The notes beneath the pieces were generated by a model, which did not search any database, had not been told where the DNA came from, and saw nothing but the letters and a program-made list of their open reading frames with translations. This document shows, piece by piece, positions 32,833-44,015 of a DNA stretch of 64,000 nucleotides. A program made the position numbers and the translations under genes. Every line of letters starts with the position of its first letter. Positions within the stretch are counted from its first letter, which is position 1. Source of the stretch: Drosophila miranda (Eukaryota > Arthropoda > Insecta > Diptera > Drosophilidae); assembly GCF_003369915.1 (NCBI RefSeq), contig NW_022881603.1, positions 32,485,522 through 32,549,521 on the forward strand, read 5' to 3'.

Positions 32833-33031
32833 AGGATAAAGGAGATTATTAAGAGAAGAGCCCTACGGGCATCTCCCCCGGCGAAGTAATATCTCGCGAC
32901 AGTACCGCCGGGATCCGGGATAGGTGTGGTTGGTTTTAGAGCGGTTAGAGTCCCTCACTTCGGCTTCGGCTGAGTCGGCATGAAGCTTTCCTGTAGTCAC
33001 ACAACAAAAAAAAAAAAAAAAAAAAAAAAAA

Positions 33032-34051
33032 ACACACACACAAACACGCAGGAACTCACAATTCGACGCGTCGCACGTCGTTTCAGCGGTTGCTTTACTC
33101 ACTGTTTATTGCCTTGTTGCGTTACGTTTCGCGTTCTCTCTATTTTCTCTTTCACTTTTGCCTACTCCACTATCCACTTGCTTCGTGGTCTTCGCGTTGT
33201 CTGTGTGTTTGGGTTTGACTTTTAACGATTTTAACGGTAGCACCTCTATAGTTTTCGATTTATTGTCAACGCGTACTCGCATTCAGTATATTTTCAGTAT
33301 ATATTCAGTATATATATACACATAATGGAAGAAAAAAAAGGGTATGAACAGCAGGCAAAACGGCCCTGAAAATGCAACCGCATGCAAGCTGAAATCCACT
33401 TTTGCTTAATATTTTCATCACACGCGAACCTCGACATTTGTCTTGGCTGTTTTTGCCCCTTGTCCTTACCCTTTTTTATAGCCCATTTTAAATTACGACT
33501 CAATTTTTCGTCGCAAGAAAGAGTGAACGATTTATCAATATGACACATTAAAATTATTAGACGAATAATTCATCAACCCCTTTTGTTACCTACATGGAAT
33601 TTTTGCTTATAAAAACGAGAAAAAAGAGGATAAAAGGATAAAGTCACCCTTTTGACTTCAAGGTATATTGTTTGTCAACAACGCCGAGGTAAGGTTGGTA
33701 CGAACCTTGCAATTTGCCTTGGCTGTTTTTGTTTGTTGTCCATACCCGTTTTTAAGGCCCATTAAAATATAACGACTCATTTTTTCGTTTCAGAAGAGAG
33801 CAGAAGTCTGACCGTCTGATAAAAAACGTACTTAGCCCACTTAAACCCCCTTTATTTAAACTGATAATAACTTGAACTAGACAAAAAATAATATTTACTC
33901 TTGCATGTCCTTCATCTTTATATAAAAAAAGACCACGATATTTTTCACCTAAAGTGCTATAAAAATATTTAATCACGAATCATGCTGACTTAATTCGACT
34001 TAAGATTAGCTAAGACCTTCAGTCCTCAAAACATAATTTTATCCGATAGAT
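33032..34051 (-). other. zip upstream region, unit 4, no gene
   Basis: Equivalent to 13441-14450 of unit 2, with the two diverged blocks of about 110 bp. It ends at the AGAT target of the LTR element (34048-34051). No coding region is supported. Confidence 0.4.
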
Positions 34052-34844
34052 TGTTATGGGCGGTTTTGGACAGAGCCGATAGGTATCAGGGCTGGAGAAG
34101 AAAGAGACAGCGGCATCTATAGTGGATCCTGGGAAGCAGTGGCAGAGTTGCGTAGGAGAAAAGGAAACGGGGCGAGGAGGAAGAAAAGGGAAGAGTTTCC
34201 GGTGGAGAATAGTGGAGGCCGCACGTGCCCTGAAAGAAAAAAAGGAAACAAAATCGGTGATCGTTGAGACGACGATCCCACCAAGACATCAGCGGCAGGC
34301 ATCAACATCAGCAGAAGCGGCGGACATCGGCAGCAGCATCGCGGTACTGGCCAGGCCGGAAAACTGATGCGAGAACCGTCAGCGGAGCACCGGCACCAAG
34401 GAACCGTCAGCGGAGCACCGACTGGAGACACGTTTCTGTCCCCACACACCAGCCCCCCCCCCGGGGAAAGAATCCGGACTTCAAAGCAGAAATACACACA
34501 CACGATTCACACACACCCACCTTCATCCACCCACATCACACACAAGGCACGCATGTATACCCTCATTCATAACACATCACATAACATCACCACATTTCGC
34601 ACATCTACACCCGTCCGACCCACAATTAAACAATATATCACGATCATATAAAAAAACACCACGATCAAACGTAAACATCAGCAAGCATCAGGAAGCAACA
34701 ACTTCTATCAAAGGGGGCTGCCAATTCGGCCGAAATAGGGTTTATTTTGTTGTTAGTATTTTTGTGTTAGTATTTGTTTCCTATATATAAACCTAGATTA
34801 TTAATTAATAATGTTCAAGTTAAATAAGAAAATATAATGGATAT

Positions 34845-35201
34845 TGTTCGGAGCAGAACCCAGCCGATTAGCTGCTTGCCAATAGCACCTAATTCTTGGC
34901 CCTCAGCCGCTTATTTTGTTTGTTACTTATGTCTATGTCACTCATTTGTTTGTTAAAGCTTTGCGCTTGCTTGCCCTGCTAAACGCTCTCTGCCAGCTCG
35001 CTCTTCGCTATCTCCGCTTTGCGTCGGCCGAGCGAAGCTGCGCTTAGCGATCGGAGCGGCAATGTAAAGGGCAGGCAAGCCACACTTGCAATTTGGATGT
35101 CACGCATTAAAGAACATATCGTAATTTTATTTCTGCGCCGAGTTTTATTTAATTCGAAATAATTAGTCGGCCGACTGGGGATAAAAAACATTATCTCCAC
35201 A
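34845..35201 (+). repeat. BEL 5' LTR
   Basis: 357 bases, TGTTCGGAGCAG to TATCTCCACA, preceded by GATAT. The sequence just downstream, TTTGGTGACCCCGACGTG (35207 onward), is in the position of the primer-binding site. Confidence 0.9.
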
Positions 35202-35575
35202 TAAAATTTGGTGACCCCGACGTGATCTCTGAGTTGCAGTGTCAATTAATAATCATTCGCGATCGACAATCGTTAGCCCTAGCAAATTTTCGGCGGTTAA
35301 GCACAATTCGGTGCTAAAACACACTTACATACACCTACATACACGCATTGCTGGCTATTAATTTCTCTGTCGCGACAATTCGGTCAGTGCAGTGCGGTAG
35401 GCAGTGCAGCGAACTCACTAATACACACAAGCGGAGTACAAAGCGGAATCGGACAGCTCGCACAGCCGCACAGCTAAAGGCATTAGCTGTAATCCCTTTG
35501 CTTTCGGTTCCCACGTTTATACGTATACAGGGTGTCTTTTTCGGTCGTGCTGAGTGACTCTTTTAAAACCTCAAC

Positions 35576-37936
35576 ATGGCAGCACCTGAGCCTACCAATG
35601 TCGCGAACGCAGCAATGCCGAGTGATGTAGATTTCTACAAGCACAAGGCCGAGTCCATCGCGCGCCAACTAAAGGCCATGGATCGCTTTCTCACTAAGGA
35701 AGAGCTTGCCGAGTTAGATGAGGCAGAACTTCAAGCTCGCTTAGAGCAAATCGAGCGAATGAATGCGGATTTCGATGCCGCTCAAACGAGCCTTGAAAGG
35801 CTGGATTTCCTGCAGTTAGCCCATGATGCCCGGCTGGACTTTTCGAATGTTTATGTCAAGGTTAGGTCCAGGCTGTCGCGGGAGTTGATGGCTGCTCGCA
35901 CGGTAAATGTTGCCAATTCAACGGCTCGGCATACTCTCGAGGGGAATTCGTCGTTGTTCGCCTATAATAGTATAGGCCGTTCTCGAATGCCCGAGTTGCA
36001 GCTTCCGCGATTCGGGGGGAACTACATGGATTGGCCAGAATTGCACTCGATGTTCTCGACAATGGTGCACAAAGACCATCGTATACCAATCATCGAAAAA
36101 TTCCAATATCTTCGTGGATGTCTAGATGGTGCTGCGCTGGATACGATTCATTCCTTGGAACTTTCTGAGGAGAATTACGACAAGGCGTTGACTTTGCTAA
36201 TGTTGCGATTCGATAATAAACTGTTACATTTTCAGGCACACGTCAAGGCTATTTTCGGGCTGCAAGGGGTGGAGAAGGGCTCAGCTATCGGCTTGCGCGC
36301 GCTCAGCGACAAAATCAATTCGCACTTGCGTGCACTTCAGACCTTGGCGACCCCGCAGGAGATTTCGGATGGGTTGCTGATCTTCATCATAGGCACGAAA
36401 CTGGACCACAAAACAAAGGAGAAATGGGAAGAGAACTTGCCGACGTCAGGATTGCCTCGGTGGTCAAGCATGGCCTCATTTTTGGAAGCGAGATGTCGGA
36501 TGCTGGAGAATTTGGGATCAGCCATGGCAACAAGTCCTAGTCAACAGGTGGGAGAAGACAATCCTGTCACCCTTATCACCTCCAGTAACGACCATCCTAA
36601 CCCCATATGTAACCATTGCAATTCCTCCGAGCATTACATATCTAGATGTCAGGCATTCCTGAATCTCTCTGCGTTTGAACGATACAAAGAAGCAAAGAAG
36701 AGCCGCTTGTGTTTGAACTGCCTCAACAAAGGCCATGAATTGCAGAGGTGCAGGTCAGGACTTTGCAGGCATTGACAGGCCAAACATCACACGCTACTCC
36801 ACATTCCATCGGGAACTGGTGCTTCATCTTCCTCTTCACCGGCCGAGGAATCGATCCAGCAAGAGGCCGCGACTGTGCTTCTAGCAAGCGGGTGTTCTAG
36901 CCCTCCCCCCTCGATCCAGAAATCTCAGCCTAGCCAGAACGTGTTGCTACCTACTGCCCTCGTCCATGTAACAGATCGTTATGGAGCACTTATCCCATGT
37001 CGTGCCATTTTGGATTCTGCATCACAGGCAAACTTTGTAACATCTAGACTTGCTGATCAGTTGCAGTTGGATCATTGCTCGTCTTATGTTCACATCTCTG
37101 GAATCGGAGATTCCATTCTACCTTCGAGCAAGTCTGTACATATAGTTGTACAATCCCAGGACGCAAGCTATCGAGCTTCCTTCGCTGCAATTGTCACCAA
37201 CTCAATTACGGAAATGCAGCCTAACTTCGGCGTAGACGCAAAGGATTGGCCAATGCCGAATAATCTAAAACTAGCTGATCCTAATTTCTCCAAGCCCCAA
37301 CGTATCGATCTGTTGATAGGTTCTGGTTTGTTCTTCGATTTAATGTGCGTCGGACAGATTCGACTATCAGCCCAATTGCCAACATTGCAGGAGACTAAAC
37401 TTGGTTGGATAGTATCAGGAAGCATTGATAGCTCGGAGAATAAGCGTGCAGCTTTAGCCGCTTTTGAAAATTCCTCGTGCATCTCTATTGACGATTTTCG
37501 ACCCACAACGCTGGAGTACCAAAACTTAGAGCAGCAATGCAGGAAGCAGCTGCTCGAGTGCCAGGTGCAAGTGGAAAAACTGCGATCGGAGAATCAGGAA
37601 CTGCAGCGCGAACTTTTCCATATATTAAAAACCTACATATCCACGCCAAATGAAATTCAACTTTCAACAGTTTCTACATTGCCAAATTTACTGCGATTCT
37701 ATGCAATTACAGAGGTTCCCGATGATCAAGACGTAGTCACGACAAGCCGCCTTCGTAAAGAAGCGCCGATTGCTGCGTTCGACGATCATCCCAGCGTAGC
37801 CGCCAGCTGCGCCCAAGCAAGCATCTTCAAGAGGGCCGTTGGAAAAATAGCGGTTCTGCCCCTTCAGGATGGATCTGTTGAAAGCCTTTGCCTTCCAACG
37901 GGGGGTGAATGTTCGGAGCAGAACCCAGCCGATTAG
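35576..37936 (+). pseudogene. BEL Gag-protease polyprotein, one in-frame stop
   Basis: The frame starts MAAPEPTNVANAAMPSDVDF. The Gag core follows (LPRFGGNYMDWPELHSMFST, the DUF1759 type), then zinc knuckles CNHCNSSEHYISRC and CLNCLNKGHELQRC. A TGA at 36773-36775 falls where a third knuckle expects cysteine; the same frame continues with QAKHHTLLH. The aspartic protease shows CRAILDSASQANFV. After LGWIVSGSIDSS there is a glutamine- and leucine-rich, coiled-coil-like stretch (about 37516-37630), then a short segment ending in GGECSEQNPAD that resembles the usual polyprotein C-terminus. RT and integrase cores are absent, so the copy could only move with outside help. Confidence 0.82.
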
Positions 37937-38266
37937 CTGCTTGCCAATAGCACCTAATTCTTGGCCCTCAGCCGCTTATTTTGTTTGTTACTTATGTCTA
38001 TGTCACTCATTTGTTTGTTAAAGCTTTGCGCTTGCTTGCCCTGCTAAACGCTCTCTGCCAGCTCGCTCTTCGCTATCTCCGCTTTGCGTCGGCCGAGCGA
38101 AGCTGCGCTTAGCGATGGGAGCGGCAATGTAAAGGGCAGGCAAGCCACACTTGCAATTTGGATGTCACGCATTAAAGAACATATCGTAATTTTATTTCTG
38201 CGCCGAGTTTTATTTAATTCGAAATAATTAGTCGGCCGATTGGGGATAAAAAACATTATCTCCACA
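37910..38266 (+). repeat. BEL 3' LTR
   Basis: 357 bases matching 34845-35201 except for two substitutions (GCGATGGG for GCGATCGG, CCGATTGG for CCGACTGG). It is followed by GATAT. The end of the polyprotein frame runs about 27 bases into it. Confidence 0.9.
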
Positions 38267-38626
38267 GATATAAAAATGAAAATTTGAAAAGAGTCATGAG
38301 TGAATAGAAAACGGTAGTTGGGTGGGACGAGAGCGAGAAGAAGAGCGGGACCCTGAATATGAAAAGGGAGCGGATTCAAAAGGTGGCGCTCAAGGAAGGG
38401 TGGGACCCTGCTAGGGATAACGAAACCAACTATCCCCGCTGACGAAAGTGCCAACGAAAAACAAGTCTGTCCTATAAATTAGATTTGTTTTTTTTGTATG
38501 TTTTTTTTTTGTTTTTTGTTTTGTTCAATCCGTACCCTGGCTTATCGGGTCGGAAGCACCCCTGACTTCCCCGTGAGCTAGCTGGGAACGATAGGCCAGG
38601 GTGGCAAAGAGGCGGATCATAACAAA

Positions 38627-38636
38627 TGGCGCCCAA
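38627..38636 (+). promoter_or_regulatory. Primer-binding site, tRNA-Lys type
   Basis: TGGCGCCCAA lies two bases after the 5' LTR and is complementary to the CCA-end of Drosophila tRNA-Lys. This supports the Osvaldo/Ulysses assignment. Confidence 0.65.
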
Positions 38637-39709
38637 ATTGTAATAGAAGGGATCGATTTTAAACGCGAGTCTTAAAGACCCGGTGTAAAATGGAACCCTG
38701 GTAGAACGAAACTCAGCCGGTCCGCGAGCCGGGAATAAAACCTAGCCGTCGTAGCCGCTGAGAGGAGTAGAAGAGAGGAAAAGGGACATGGTAGTTATGT
38801 ATCGGAGGTAGAAGGAAAGGAAGAGTGTGTCCCGAGTTGTGGTCCAGGTATTACCAGGTGGTAGTAGCCTCGTTGTCCGACTCGTGGAGCTCGCTGTCTG
38901 GATCTGAAAAGAGGAAGAGGTGCCGGAGGATCTGTCGAGTCGTGGTCCGGGTTATGTCCAGAGGCATTAACGTCGTTGTCCGATTCTGGGGGATCCACGG
39001 TGATCTGAGGGAGGAAACAGCAAAGGGAGTTGGCACTCAGAAAAAGTAAGCGAAGGTAAATAGCAAGGGGAAAAGAAGGGGGTCCGCTCACCTGCAAAAC
39101 AATTAATGCAGTTGTCTCTCGTCCCACCAAACAAATTAAAGGTGAATTTTTGTCTGAAGCAGTTTGGGAATTATATGTTTTTTTGTTAGTGATGTACTAT
39201 TGGAAAGCCGAAGCAAGAAAACCCAAAGGGAAATCATTTTTTTTTTGAGGACTGACGATCCTCGCTAGCATTGTTTGGAAGCAATTTTAGAAGTAGGCAT
39301 TAGGCAAGTCATCGGAAAAAGAGTTTTTGTTTGGGAGAGGAAGTATTTAGTTATTTAGTGTGGCATTTAATTAGGCGATTAATTGTAGATGTAGGTGTTT
39401 ATTTATTTGATTGAATCAGTTTGGATATTTAGATTTATCAATTTATTGATTTCAATTAACCGATGTATGTATTTAGATTTATTTATTTGGTTATCTAAAC
39501 ATGGAATTAATTATTCGCTTATTTATTTATTGCACTATTTATTTATTTGTTTTCTCGTTTCGATTGAAGGTATTGAGGATTAATTAGCCAGGAACTAGGT
39601 GTTTAGTGGAGTAGGGTAGTCAGATAATAAACAATCAAATTTATTTATCACCAAGATAGTTAAGTAGATAGGGAATAGACGAAGGAAAGGAGTACGTTAG
39701 GAAAATTGG
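38637..39709 (+). other. Leader of Osvaldo-like element, no gene
   Basis: About 1 kb between the primer site and gag, AT-rich with TTTATTTATT runs near 39390-39560. Frames on both strands are short and not protein-like. It is repeated inverted at about 62655-63730. Confidence 0.5.
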
Positions 39710-40805
39710 TTGATGAGTGACCCGGAGATTTTTAAAGGGTCGGGAAAGACAAGGCGTAGCCCAGAGGCACAGCGCAGGTACCAGCCGTACAACATGCCGC
39801 CGACTCGGTCCCAGGACGGTAAAGCCGGCAGTAGGCCGGAAGAGCCGTCGCAAGTGGCGGAAAACGTACATGCGGGTTGTACCAGGAGGACCCAGAGGCC
39901 GGAGCGGTAGGAGGTCAACAGCGAACCCGTAAGGACCTGGTGTTACCGTCCGAGTTAAGCTCAGCCATGAACGCAGCCTTAGCCCAAGCACAGGAGACCT
40001 ACCGAGCGTCGCTCGGGCAGCAAATGGAAGCGCTGAGATCGTCAATTCAAGCAGACATGCTAGAGTTCATGCGAGAGATCAACGCTGTGGTGGGTTCGTT
40101 AAAAGCGGAGCGAACGGCGAGTGATGCGAATGGAAGGAATCGGGGACCAAATGCAACCAGTCTGGGAGGAGGTCAACAGGAAGCCCCCGCGAACCAGCAA
40201 GCACATCCAACGCACTTGTTCGTGGACAACCGAACATTGGAGGCCGATCAGAGGACCCAAGCCGATCAGAGACCCGTGGAGGAGTGGCTGTTCAACGGGA
40301 TGGGCGCAGGAGCAAACCCTAACAGGAATCGACCGAGTTTCGGAGAGGCTAGGCAGGAGCAAGTGCAGATACGAAGATGGGGACTTAGCTTCGACGGCGA
40401 TCCAAAGGGGATGCCCGTGGCGGAATTCATATTCCGGGTGGAGCATCTACAGACGTCGTACCAGGTACCGTGGGCGGAGGTGTTGAAAGCCTTTCACACA
40501 TTGGTCAGTGGCCACGCAAGGGATTGGTACTGGATGCATGTTCGGACGGTAGGAATGCCGGACTGGCCGAATCTGAGAAATGGGCTCCAGCAGCAGTTTC
40601 AAGTTCGTCGGACAGAGTACGAGCTGGAGAAGTTGCAAGGCTCACGTATTGGGGTGTTTCACGCAAAGGATCTGAAGCAGTGGCCCGGCTATCTCAGTCG
40701 ATGGAACCAGAGACTCTCAATCTCAGGGTGTGGGCGATGGCCTACGTTTGGGGCCCCTTAATTGAAAAAGCCCGCCTGCTTGGCACTCCCGTTTCGGCGG
40801 AGTAA
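39710..40805 (+). pseudogene. Gag-like ORF of Osvaldo-like element, frameshifted
   Basis: It begins MMSDPEIFKGSGKTRRSPEA and loses frame at about 39873, where the arm 2 copy has one more G. It resumes with VLPSELSSAMNAALAQAQET. The core has RRWGLSFDGDPKGMPVAEFI and HARDWYWMHV, typical of retrotransposon Gag (PF03732 type by eye). Near 40675 the frame shifts again: SEAVARLSQSMEPETLNLRV, in another frame, looks like its continuation. No zinc knuckle, protease or pol follows before the 3' LTR at 40826. Confidence 0.72.
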
Positions 40806-40825
40806 TCCTGGAAACGGTAGTGTGG

Positions 40826-41970
40826 TGTTATGGGCGGTTTTGGACAGAGCCGATAGGTATCAGGGCTGGAGAAGAAAGAGACAGCGGCATCTATAGTGGA
40901 TCCTGGGAAGCAGTGGCAGAGTTGCGTAGGAGAAAAGGAAACGGGGCGAGGAGGAAGAAAAGGGAAGAGTTTCCGGTGGAGAATAGTGGAGGCCGCACGT
41001 GCCCTGAAAGAAAAAAAGGAAACAAAATCGGTGATCGTTGAGACGACGATCCCACCAAGACATCAGCGGCAGGCATCAACATCAGCAGAAGCGGCGGACA
41101 TCGGCAGCAGCATCCCGGTACTGGCCAGGCCGGAAAACTGATGCGAGAACCGTCAGCGGAGCACCGGCACCAAGGAACCGTCAGCGGAGCACCGACTGGA
41201 GACACGTTTCTGTCCCCACACACCAGCCCCCCCCCGGGGAAAGAATCCGGACTTCAAAGCAGAAATACACACACACGATTCACACACACCCACCTTCATC
41301 CACCCACATCACACACAACCCACGCATGTATACCCTCATTCATAACACATCACATAACATCACCACATTTCGCACATCTACACCCGTCCGACCCACAATT
41401 AAACAATATATCACGATCATATAAAAAAACACCACGATCAAACGTAAACATCAGCAAGCATCAGGAAGCAACAACTTCTATCAAAGGGGGCTGCCAATTC
41501 GGCCGAAATAGGGTTTATTTTGTTGTTAGTATTTTTGTGTTAGTATTTGTTTCCTTTATATAAACCTAGATTATTAATTAATAATGTTCAAGTTAAATAA
41601 GAAAATATAATGGATATAAAAATGAAAATTTGAAAAGAGTCATGAGTGAATAGAAAACGGTAGTTGGGTGGGACGAGAGCGAGAAGAAGAGCGGGACCCT
41701 GAATATGAAAAGGGAGCGGATTCAAAAGGTGGCGCTCAAGGAAGGGTGGGACCCTGCTAGGGATAACGAAACCAACTATCCCCGCTGACGAAAGTGCCAA
41801 CGAAAAACAAGTCTGTCCTATAAATTAGATTTGTTTTTTTTGTATGTTTTTTTTTTGTTTTTTGTTTTGTTCAATCCGTCCCCTGGCTTATCGGGTCGGA
41901 AGCACCCCTGACTTCCCCGTGAGCTAGCTGGGAACGATAGGCCAGGGTGGCAAAGAGGCGGATCATAACA
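40826..41970 (+). repeat. 3' LTR of Osvaldo-like element
   Basis: 1,145 bases from TGTTATGGGCGG to GATCATAACA, uninterrupted, followed by the AGAT duplication. It is the intact reference for the split 5' LTR. Confidence 0.9.
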
Positions 41971-42104
41971 AGATGAATCAATTTTCTAGAAGATTAGCTA
42001 GCTTTAAATGCTTAATTTAATTTTATTGTGCCTAAAATAAGGTTTGAGCAAAGAAGGTCAGAAATAAAACGTAATGAAATGGACAGTGTTGCGATGAAAA
42101 ATCC

Positions 42105-43916
42105 CTCCAGGCTTGCGAAAAAATATCGGTATTTTTGTGCGATAAGCGCAACTTATCGGCGCTTTTTTTTTAAATAACAATGTTATAAAGCTAAACAAAA
42201 TGTTTTTACATTTTATTTCTGTTGATTTTGATTTTGATTTTATGACTATAATTATTTCGACCTTGTTATATACATAGTAAATCAGCAACTGCATTTATTA
42301 ATTTCGGCATCGCAGCATTCAGAAGCCGGATAGGCGTCGAGGCAACAGGCCGGATTGTAGACGAAACAGTCGGTGGTCTGGTGAACTTCCTCTGTACCTT
42401 TTTTTTTATTGAATCAATTCTCCTTCGCCTCCTTTGCTTCTTATTTCTCTCTTGCTATTTCTTTTTTATCTTTATTTTATTCAACAAAATATTCCATTTT
42501 TTTATTAAAATTCTATAAACATTTATAATCTGCACCGAGCCAACACTAGCTGACGGTACAGACGAGGGCGAACTGACGAAGTAGACGGTGGAAAACGGTC
42601 TGGAAAAAATAGAATGGAATATTGACCGTACTTTCTACCCATTCCCAGGTTGTAGATATCGTGCACTTCGTAGTTTTCATTTTGGAGCTGTTTTAGCACA
42701 ATAACCTTTTTTCACCTAGTGGTGATAGCTTTTTCCACGAACGCAGGTGTCTTATTTGGGATTGCTTCTGACATCTGTCAAAAGTTAAATAGAGTTGTGT
42801 GTCAATCTTTTTGCACGTGTGACTTTTCTTGTGAAACGTATATACACGTTCCGCCGACCCACCTTCTCATCGTACTGAGCTAATCATTACAACAAAATTT
42901 TAGTTGCTTTACTTCGCATCGCATCCACATCTCGCATCATGTCTTTCCATTTTGATCAAGTTTTATATTCATATAAAGCAATGCAAAATCAGCAATATGA
43001 TAATAAAGATATAAAAGGGTCATTCGTTATATAGAGCGGCTATACCACGATGCATAGTTTTGGCAATTGCGGTCAGCGTACTTTTGGGCGCACAGATTAG
43101 AAAGAAGAAGGATAGATTCGAATCTGGCGGGCTAGGCCGATAGATCGACCATGGTTGCAAGTGTGTACACACAATTTTTGTACAAACACATTATATAGAT
43201 AATCTCTTACGTTTTATTTGTTTGACCTTTGGGAAAAATCAAATAAAAGCAAGTATTTAAAATAAACCAGTCGAGTAGAAATCTGATTCATTAGTCGGAT
43301 AAAATTATGTGGGCAGGCCTGAGGGTTCTATTTAGCTAGTAATATTCGCCAGAATATCAAAAATACGTCGGTATATTTTGAAAATAATACCGTATATTTC
43401 AGTATTTATTTGAATCGGTAATAACCGGTTGACAACAATGAGTCCCATTCCATACTTTTAAATTATGTTCTTAAATTACTATATTTGGACATCGACTTAG
43501 GGTGAATATTACCAATTATTGGGGAATATTAACACGACGCATCCTGACATTCTGTCGCAGCCGTTTCCTGCCATAATTTTCATTGACGGAAAGCAATAAT
43601 CGCGTTCCATGTTGCGGAAAAATGCAAGCAACAATGCATACCCTAGGAAAGGATATTATAGAATTGAGAAAATGTTTGTCATCCCAGGCAAAAATTTAGT
43701 CTCTGCTGCAAAAGCAAGTATTTAGAGTAAGCCAGTTAGTAAAAAATTGATTCATAAATCGTATAAAATTATGTGGGTAGGGCTGAGAGATATAGATAGC
43801 TATTAATATTCCACGGAATATCAAAAACGAGGAATATGGATTATAGAGCTTGAGTTCGTCAGTATATTTACGGTATATTTTGAAAATGCGGTATATTTTG
43901 GTATATTTCTGAGGGT
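42105..43916. repeat. Partial unit 5, joined to Dolk
   Basis: It repeats 9132-10935 and then, at GAGGGT, continues as CAGGCC into Dolk instead of the AT-rich segment of full units. This is probably the ancestral arrangement from which the Dolk-upstream part of the array was copied. It carries the split minus-strand frame (42523-42774). Confidence 0.9.
43859..43916 (+). promoter_or_regulatory. Dolk promoter motif cluster
   Basis: CAGTATATTT, CGGTATATTT (twice) and TGGTATATTT lie 100-160 bases before the Dolk ATG, matching the Drosophila motif 6 promoter element. No TATA box is evident, as usual for housekeeping promoters of this class. The inverted copy is at 58445-58503. Confidence 0.6.
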
Positions 43917-44015
43917 CAGGCCATATATCCGCGGGCGGATGGGCGTCCAAGAAAAAACAAACATTTGGCACTTAGAAGTATGCTTTAAGCTGAGAAACAA
44001 ATAAAACAAGCGACA

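Larger units (their letters stand above)
27377..33031 (+). mobile_element. LINE-A 3' fragment in (CA)n, split by LINE-B
   Basis: A second copy of the unit 1 LINE, cut back to its last 0.93 kb (27377-27390 plus 32116-33031), ending in poly(A). It sits in the CA microsatellite at the same place as the unit 1 element, but its 5' end differs: it starts at AGCCAAGGCG with AAAC microhomology to the target. The CA flank on the right is also longer. These differences suggest an independent insertion rather than a copy made by array duplication. Confidence 0.82.
34845..38266 (+). mobile_element. BEL/Pao element, internally deleted
   Basis: It is 3.4 kb long with identical-length LTRs of 357 bases (34845-35201 and 37910-38266) starting TGTTCGG and ending TCTCCACA. 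A 5-bp duplication GATAT (34840-34844 and 38267-38271) is typical of BEL/Pao. I count two differences between the LTRs, so insertion was recent. The internal region encodes Gag and protease, then jumps to a C-terminal segment; RT, RNase H and most of integrase are missing. It sits in the 5' LTR of the Osvaldo-like element. Confidence 0.9.
34052..38624 (+). repeat. 5' LTR of Osvaldo-like element, split by BEL element
   Basis: The LTR is 34052-34844 plus 38272-38624, 1,146 bases when the insertion is removed. It starts TGTTATGGGCGG and ends GGATCATAACA. It differs from the 3' LTR at only a handful of places, including the length of a C tract near 34452, so the element is young. Confidence 0.85.
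34052..41970 (+). mobile_element. Osvaldo-like LTR element with nested BEL element
   Basis: Bounded by TGTTATG and CATAACA with a 4-bp duplication AGAT (34048-34051 and 41971-41974), as for Ty3/gypsy elements. The LTRs are about 1.15 kb and the internal part only 2.2 kb: a leader, a gag-like ORF and no pol. The primer site TGGCGCCCAA matches the tRNA-Lys 3' end, a trait of the Osvaldo and Ulysses group, and the long LTRs agree. The element is non-autonomous or deleted. Its inverted copy in arm 2 shares the target site, so it inserted before the palindrome formed. Confidence 0.85.
23144..42104. repeat. Tandem unit 4 (B-type) with nested transposons
   Basis: It follows unit 2 for all B-type markers. 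The host sequence is split by a LINE-A fragment in the CA microsatellite (27377-33031), itself holding LINE-B, and by the LTR element at 34052-41970. The last 130 bases of the unit (41975-42104) resume after the LTR element and lead into unit 5. Confidence 0.9.

Noticed and set aside
34086..34503. Minus-strand frames in the Osvaldo-like LTR (also 40860-41223 and 61062-61472)
   Set aside because: They lie within an LTR and are low-complexity shadows with no motifs.
38795..39130. 111-codon minus-strand frame in the LTR-element leader (also 63235-63570)
   Set aside because: Composition is not protein-like, no known accessory gene is expected there, and it is present only because the arms repeat it.
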